Assembly: GCA_900554205.1 (NCBI GenBank)
Contig: USGM01000062.1
Coordinates: 1-18,739 of the forward strand
DNA: 18,739 nt
Reading direction: 5' to 3'
From: an uncultured Lachnospiraceae bacterium
GTDB lineage: Bacteria > Bacillota > Clostridia > Lachnospirales > Lachnospiraceae
In this document: positions 14,814 to 18,739 of the stretch, in pieces
How positions within the stretch are numbered: the first letter of the stretch is position 1
Layout: every line of letters begins with the position of its first letter
Program-made: the position numbers and the translations under genes
Notes under the pieces: generated by a model
What the model saw: only the letters and a program-made list of their open reading frames with translations
Database searches by the model: none
What the model was told of the DNA's origin: nothing

Positions 14814-15511
14814 ATGAACTGGTAGAACTGGTGGGACTGACAAAGTCCTACGACAAGAAGAATGTAGCGGTAAATAACATTACGCTTACACTTCCGAAGG
14901 GAAAGATCATCGGACTTCTGGGACCTAACGGCAGCGGTAAGACGACACTGATCAAGATGCTGAACGGTCTGCTGACTCCGACCCAGGGAAGTATAAAGAT
15001 CAACGGACAATATGTAGGTGTGGACACAAAGGCTCAGGTCGCGTACCTCCCCGACAGGACTTATCTCTCGGGTGGACAGAAGATCAGTGAGATACTGGAT
15101 TTTTTCAGCGACTTTTATGCTGATTTTTCCAAGGAAAAAGCGATCGAGATGCTGCAGAGCCTGAACATTGATCCTTCGGTGAAGCTGAAGACTTTGTCCA
15201 AGGGAAACAAGGAAAAGGTGCAGCTGATACTGGTTATGAGTAGGCAGGCGAGCCTGTATATTCTGGATGAGCCGATCGCAGGTGTTGATCCTGCGGCGAG
15301 AGATTACATACTGCGGACCATTATCAACAACTATAACCCGGATGCAACGGTCATTATCTCGACGCATCTGATCGGAGACATTGAACAGGTGCTGGACGAA
15401 GTGATCTTCATGCGCTATGGACATCTGGTGCTCTACACATCGGTAGACAATATCAGGGAACAGCACGGCAAGTCTGTGGACGCATATTTCAGGGAGGTGT
15501 TCGCATGTTAG
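14810..15511 (+). CDS. ABC transporter ATP-binding protein (YtrB-like)
   Basis: A 233-residue nucleotide-binding subunit. Walker A is GPNGSGKT (38-45), the signature region is the degenerate LSKGNKEK (129-136) in place of LSGGQ, Walker B is LYILDEP (149-155, E154), the D loop is AGVD, and the switch histidine is H186 in ISTHL. The usual Q-loop glutamine is not obvious in AYLPDRTYL. Degenerate signatures of this kind are common in ATPases paired with YtrA-type regulators. The ATG overlaps the upstream stop, and its own stop (15509-15511) lies 7 nt inside the permease gene, so the three genes are tightly coupled. It powers the membrane protein encoded next; substrate unknown. Confidence 0.92.
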   Translation: MNELVELVGLTKSYDKKNVAVNNITLTLPKGKIIGLLGPNGSGKTTLIKMLNGLLTPTQGSIKINGQYVGVDTKAQVAYLPDRTYLSGGQKISEILDFFSDFYADFSKEKAIEMLQSLNIDPSVKLKTLSKGNKEKVQLILVMSRQASLYILDEPIAGVDPAARDYILRTIINNYNPDATVIISTHLIGDIEQVLDEVIFMRYGHLVLYTSVDNIREQHGKSVDAYFREVFAC

Positions 15512-16374
15512 GAAAACTGATAAAGCATGAATGGAGGGGAACCTACAGGGTAGGCTGCCTCATGATGCTGCTGATGGCAGGCATCACCTTCTTCGGATGG
15601 CTGGCATTCCAGTCGCCGATGTGGAAGGAATTGTCGGGCAATTCAGATAGCTACAGCGTTACAATGGAGGCAGGCATTCTGAATATTCTGAGTGTGTTTA
15701 CGTTGCTGCTGTACTTTGTTATGCTGATTGTTGTACTTGTCGGAATCGTGGTTTATCTGGCAGTTCACTTTTACAAGACAGTGTACACGGACGAGGGCTA
15801 TCTGACCCATACGCTTCCCGTGACGAAGCATCAGCTGCTTTTCTCGAAGATATTGGTCGGCGGACTCTGGACAATGATTATATATGCGATGGTATATCTG
15901 TCTGTGATCCTGCTGGGAGCTTCCCTGATCGGCGCGATCCTGCCGGATGGGTACACCTTTGCGCGTTTCTGGAGCGAATCCGGCGAGCTGATAGCGGAGC
16001 TGAGAATGGAAATGGAAAGGCAGTTCGGATTAAATTTCGTGATATACAAGGTATTTTTCCTGCTCTCCCTGCTGATAGGACCTTTTATAGCAATGGCGAC
16101 GGTGTACGGCGCAATTTCACTGGGACAGCTCTTTACCAGACACAGAGTGCTCATGGCAATCGTAAGCTATATCGGAATCGGTATTCTTAACGGTATTCTG
16201 GGCGCAGTGGTGCAGTCTGTTATCGGTCTGGATGACGTTGTCCAGACAGGTACGAATATTGGCAGTTACTTTGATGTGAACATGATTACCAGCTTCGGTT
16301 TGAATCTGATCATTGCAGTGGCGCTGTATATGGCTTCATGGCTTGTAATGACCAGAAAGCTTAACATGGAGTAA
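15505..16374 (+). CDS. ABC-2-like transporter permease
   Basis: A 289-residue membrane protein, MLGKLIKHEWRGTYR followed by about six hydrophobic helices (roughly 18-38, 60-88, 113-138, 180-205, 212-235, 258-282), with a loop at about 140-178 that is probably external. The N-terminal KLIKHEWR cytoplasmic lead is typical of ABC-2-like permeases paired with short ATPases. GGGAGGTG lies just before the ATG, inside the ATPase gene. It forms the membrane part of the exporter with the preceding ATPase, presumably as a dimer. Substrate not identifiable; the regulator type suggests peptide antibiotics or envelope stress. Confidence 0.85.
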   Translation: MLGKLIKHEWRGTYRVGCLMMLLMAGITFFGWLAFQSPMWKELSGNSDSYSVTMEAGILNILSVFTLLLYFVMLIVVLVGIVVYLAVHFYKTVYTDEGYLTHTLPVTKHQLLFSKILVGGLWTMIIYAMVYLSVILLGASLIGAILPDGYTFARFWSESGELIAELRMEMERQFGLNFVIYKVFFLLSLLIGPFIAMATVYGAISLGQLFTRHRVLMAIVSYIGIGILNGILGAVVQSVIGLDDVVQTGTNIGSYFDVNMITSFGLNLIIAVALYMASWLVMTRKLNME

Positions 16375-16380
16375 AGCTGC

Positions 16381-16389
16381 GGGGGGGGG
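16381..16389 (+). repeat. Nine-G homopolymer at the CPBP ribosome binding site
   Basis: Nine consecutive G lie 6 nt before ATG 16396 and take the place of the Shine-Dalgarno sequence. Such a run can slip during replication, and length changes would alter the spacing to the start. It may also be a sequencing or assembly error. Confidence 0.8.
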
Positions 16390-16395
16390 ACAGAG

Positions 16396-17256
16396 ATGAA
16401 CACTGGAAAAAAGAGTGTAATGAAGAAAATTGGCTGGACGCTGGTTTCGTTCCTGCCGATGGCAGGTGCTATGGTAATTCAGATAGGCTGTTCAGTTGCG
16501 GCATCGGTTCTGATTTCAGTAATTACAATGATGCAGCAGGGAGGCCAGATGGCGGCTGATGAACTGGCAGTATATGTCAGCAACCAGATACTGGAGAACA
16601 TTATTCCGATTCTGATGGTCAGCCAGATTCTGGAGATTCTCGTATTCGGATTATGGTACTATTTCGCCTATGGGAAAAAGCCGAGACCCGAGGGCACGGG
16701 TAAGCCGAAGCTGCAGCATATCCTGCTGATTCTGGTGCTCGGACTGGCGGCGCAGTTTGCGATCAGCGGAGTGCTCTCCATAGTGGAGACGCTCGCACCG
16801 AGCCTGTTGGAAAAATACGAACAGCTGATGGAGATGGCGGGAATTACAGAGACAACGCTGCTCAGCATCCTGTCGACCGTGATACTGGCGCCAATCAGCG
16901 AGGAACTGATATGCCGGGGACTGGTATTTAAGCTGGCGGGAAAGGTGAGTCCGAATTTCTGGGTTGCTAATATCATACAGGCATTGTCCTTTGGTATTAT
17001 GCACGGGAACTGGGTACAGGGCATTTACGCCTTTGCTTTGGGAATCGTTCTGGGACTGGTCTACAGACGTTTTCAGAATATCTGGCTCTGTATGCTTTTG
17101 CACGCAGCGATGAATTTTTCCAGTATTCTGGTGGGTCCTTATTATTCTCTCTTCCCTGAAAAATATATTCTTGCAGCATTCGTACTGACTATGCTGGCTG
17201 CGGCAGCAGTGTTTACCCTCTGTTACCGTAAGATTATGTGCAAAGAGCATGAATAA
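16396..17256 (+). CDS. CPBP-family intramembrane metalloprotease (CAAX/Abi-like)
   Basis: A 286-residue polytopic membrane protein with about eight hydrophobic helices. All CPBP (Abi, CAAX protease-like) active-site motifs are present: EExxxR (E169, E170, R174 in SEELICRG), a histidine in FGIMHG (H203), and HxxxN (H236, N240 in LLHAAMNFSS). It is the last gene of the operon, 21 nt after the permease. In Firmicutes such proteins often sit with bacteriocin or peptide-export genes and act in immunity, peptide maturation or regulated proteolysis. Together with a YtrA-type repressor and an ABC exporter, a role in tolerance to envelope-active peptides is plausible but inferred. Translation starts from an unusual 9-G tract. 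A strong terminator follows. Confidence 0.9.
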   Translation: MNTGKKSVMKKIGWTLVSFLPMAGAMVIQIGCSVAASVLISVITMMQQGGQMAADELAVYVSNQILENIIPILMVSQILEILVFGLWYYFAYGKKPRPEGTGKPKLQHILLILVLGLAAQFAISGVLSIVETLAPSLLEKYEQLMEMAGITETTLLSILSTVILAPISEELICRGLVFKLAGKVSPNFWVANIIQALSFGIMHGNWVQGIYAFALGIVLGLVYRRFQNIWLCMLLHAAMNFSSILVGPYYSLFPEKYILAAFVLTMLAAAAVFTLCYRKIMCKEHE

Positions 17257-17263
17257 ATTAAAT

Positions 17264-17292
17264 TTGCCCTATGGTTGATTCTTTGGTATAAT
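17264..17292 (+). promoter_or_regulatory. Promoter embedded in the terminator hairpin
   Basis: TTGCCC (17264-17269) and TATAAT (17287-17292) are spaced by 17 nt. The -10 box falls in the loop and 3' arm of the operon terminator. Transcription from here would begin near 17299, about 45 nt before the start codon of the next gene, so the new transcript keeps only the terminator's 3' end and escapes the hairpin. Confidence 0.65.
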
Positions 17293-17310
17293 CAATCATA
17301 GGGCTTTTTT
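17266..17310 (+). terminator. Terminator of the gntR-ABC-CPBP operon
   Basis: GCCCTATGG-TTGATT (17266-17280) pairs with AATCAA-TCATAGGGC (17290-17304): 15 pairs with one G-U, a 9-nt loop, then six T (17305-17310). It starts 10 nt after the CPBP stop. It also contains the -10 box of the next gene. Confidence 0.92.
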
Positions 17311-17343
17311 GCGTGAATAAAGAGCAGAAGTAGGTGAGTATAA

Positions 17344-18739
17344 ATGCAGAAGATAATCAATCAGATTTTGGAGGGAAACTTCGACTATGAGAATGGTTCT
17401 CTTGATTTCTCCTGCGCAAAAATAGAGATTTCCCTGTACAAGGGCGAGGTTTATGAAGGCTCCTTCCATGTCTGCGGAACACAGGGACAGTTTACCAGCG
17501 GCACGGTTCTTTCCTCCGATCTGAGGATGGAATGTCTGACGACGGAGTTCGTCGGCTGCGATGAAGAAATTGCGTTCTGCTTCCATGGGGAGAAGCTGGA
17601 GGAAGGGGACGTCGTCAAGGGGAATTTTTACATTATCAGCAATCACGGGGAATATTATCTCCCCTTTGTGGTATCTGTGGAGCATACGGTTCTGGAATCC
17701 TCCGTAGGTGTTGTCAGGAACCTTTTCCATTTCACAAATCTGGCGAAGAGCAACTGGCAGGAGGCGCTCAGACTGTTTTATTCCCCGGAATTTCCTATCG
17801 TCTTCACGGGCAGTGACATGCAGTATGCGGAGGATTACAGGGCGCTTTCCGCATATCCCGGCTCGGAACAGAACATGGAGGAATTTCTGATCCAGATCAA
17901 CAAGAAGCAGAAGGTGGAATTTCTGGTGCAGGAGGAGCAGCTGGCGTTGGAGGCGGCGAGAACGTCAGATGCCTGCGCCGTGATCGAACGTGAGCTTTCA
18001 ATCGTGCGAAACGGCTGGGGCTATACCTGTCTGTATGTGGAGTGCAGCGGCGATTTCCTGTTTACGGAGAAGGAGGTACTGACAGATGACGACTTCCTTG
18101 GCAACAGGTGTACGCTTCCTGTCTTTATCGACAGCAGTCTGTGCAGGAACGGCAGGAATTACGGGCAGATTTTCCTGTATAATTCCTATGTTTCGCTGAC
18201 GATTCCCGTGACGGTAAGGATCGGAGAGGGTACGGCGGGAAGAGTGCAGGATATGACCAGAAAGCGGTGTACCGTACAGCTGATGGAATTTTATCAGGCT
18301 TTCCGCACAAAGAAGATCAGCACAAACACATGGCTGAAGGAGACCGGCAAGCTCGTGGAGAAGCTGGTTGCACTCGACGAGAATGACATCGCGGCGAGAC
18401 TTTTTCAGGCACAGCTCCTCATTACGGAGGACAGTTACAACGAGGCGGGGTGGATATTGGATCATGTCTCGGAGCTGCTGGAGAGAGGCGCCGGAAATGA
18501 TACATTATACGCATATTATCTCTACCTCACAACGCTGATCCATCGGGAGGAACAGTATGTGAACCGCGTGGCGGGGGAGGTAGAGCATATCTACCGGAAG
18601 AATAATACAGACTGGCGTGTCGCATGGCTGCTGCTTTATCTTTCGGAGGAATATCATAAGTCGGTCACCGGTAAGTGGGTCTTTCTGGAGAAGCAGTTTA
18701 CCATCGGCTGTACCAGCCCGATCCTCTATATCGAGGCGG
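17344..18739 (+). CDS. Large protein of unknown function (DUF5717-like), 3' end beyond the window
   Basis: An open frame of 465 codons runs from ATG 17344 to the window edge without a stop. AGGTGA (17332-17337) lies 6 nt before the ATG. The N-terminus MQKIINQILEGNFDYENGSLDFSC has no signal peptide. The first 130 residues look like beta-sandwich (SLYKGEVYEGSFHVCG, YIISNHGEYYLPFVVSVEHT). A further beta-rich segment covers about 230-300 (NGWGYTCLYVECSGDFLFTEKE). From about residue 310 it turns helical with TPR-like pairs (MEFYQAFRTKKIS, NDTLYAYYLYLTTLIHREEQ, WRVAWLLLYLSEEYH). The layout resembles the large DUF5717 proteins of Lachnospiraceae, which run to about a thousand residues, but this is from memory and not verified. 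No function is known. It has its own promoter inside the upstream terminator. Confidence 0.75.
   Translation, partial: MQKIINQILEGNFDYENGSLDFSCAKIEISLYKGEVYEGSFHVCGTQGQFTSGTVLSSDLRMECLTTEFVGCDEEIAFCFHGEKLEEGDVVKGNFYIISNHGEYYLPFVVSVEHTVLESSVGVVRNLFHFTNLAKSNWQEALRLFYSPEFPIVFTGSDMQYAEDYRALSAYPGSEQNMEEFLIQINKKQKVEFLVQEEQLALEAARTSDACAVIERELSIVRNGWGYTCLYVECSGDFLFTEKEVLTDDDFLGNRCTLPVFIDSSLCRNGRNYGQIFLYNSYVSLTIPVTVRIGEGTAGRVQDMTRKRCTVQLMEFYQAFRTKKISTNTWLKETGKLVEKLVALDENDIAARLFQAQLLITEDSYNEAGWILDHVSELLERGAGNDTLYAYYLYLTTLIHREEQYVNRVAGEVEHIYRKNNTDWRVAWLLLYLSEEYHKSVTGKWVFLEKQFTIGCTSPILYIEA

Noticed and set aside
15065..15079. A canonical ABC signature string LSGGQ in the ATPase (residues 86-90)
   Set aside because: It lies only about 45 residues after Walker A, far too early; the true signature position is the degenerate LSKGNKEK at 129-136. 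The match looks coincidental.
1..18739. CRISPR arrays, insertion sequences, integrases or phage genes
   Set aside because: No regularly spaced repeats and no transposase, recombinase or phage structural motifs were found in any reading frame examined.

Overview
The window looks like a chromosomal segment of a spore-forming, mid-GC Firmicute, most likely a Lachnospiraceae (Clostridium cluster XIVa) gut bacterium. The support is a full-length SleC-type spore cortex-lytic enzyme, tRNA genes without encoded CCA, strong AGGAGG-type ribosome binding sites, T-rich intrinsic terminators, a CcpA-type cre site on lacZ, and a large end-of-window protein that resembles a Lachnospiraceae-restricted family. 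The taxonomic call is inferred from protein resemblance and gene style; no search was run.

Layout. 1-84: the 3' part of tRNA-Asn(GTT) and its terminator. 162-1613: a PepD-type M20 dipeptidase. 1655-4808: a promoter carrying a perfect cre match, then a 1030-residue GH2 beta-galactosidase (LacZ). 4870-5037: a consensus promoter, a tRNA-Pro with the unusual anticodon AGG, and a 15-bp terminator hairpin. 5053-6288: RlmD-type 23S rRNA uridine methyltransferase without a TRAM domain. 6344-6985: a zinc-dependent phospholipase C-like hydrolase, followed by a strong hairpin. 7154-8553: an ECF-type sigma factor overlapping a membrane-anchored putative anti-sigma factor. 8604-11207: an 867-residue hybrid histidine kinase holding a 7-TM sensor, kinase, receiver and Hpt domain.

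11288-12966: a small AT-rich accessory island. It holds an antitoxin-like small protein and a HipA-like kinase, bracketed by a near-perfect 25-bp direct repeat made from half of a terminator; this looks like an insertion scar. 12969-14279 (minus strand): SleC. 14336-17310: a divergent operon with a promoter, a perfect inverted-repeat operator, a YtrA-type GntR repressor, an ABC ATPase, an ABC-2-like permease and a CPBP (CAAX-like) membrane protease. The genes overlap or are closely spaced, and the last one is preceded by a 9-G tract at its ribosome binding site. 17264 to the end: a promoter embedded in the operon's terminator drives a long gene that runs off the window with at least 465 codons.

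The genes mix housekeeping functions (tRNAs, rRNA methylation, peptide and lactose use) with envelope sensing and stress functions (ECF sigma pair, hybrid kinase, YtrA-ABC-CPBP operon), spore germination (SleC) and one mobile-looking toxin-antitoxin-like module. The parts most worth checking are the HipA-like island with its repeat scar, the A34 tRNA-Pro with a mismatched T stem, and the unidentified large protein at the right edge.
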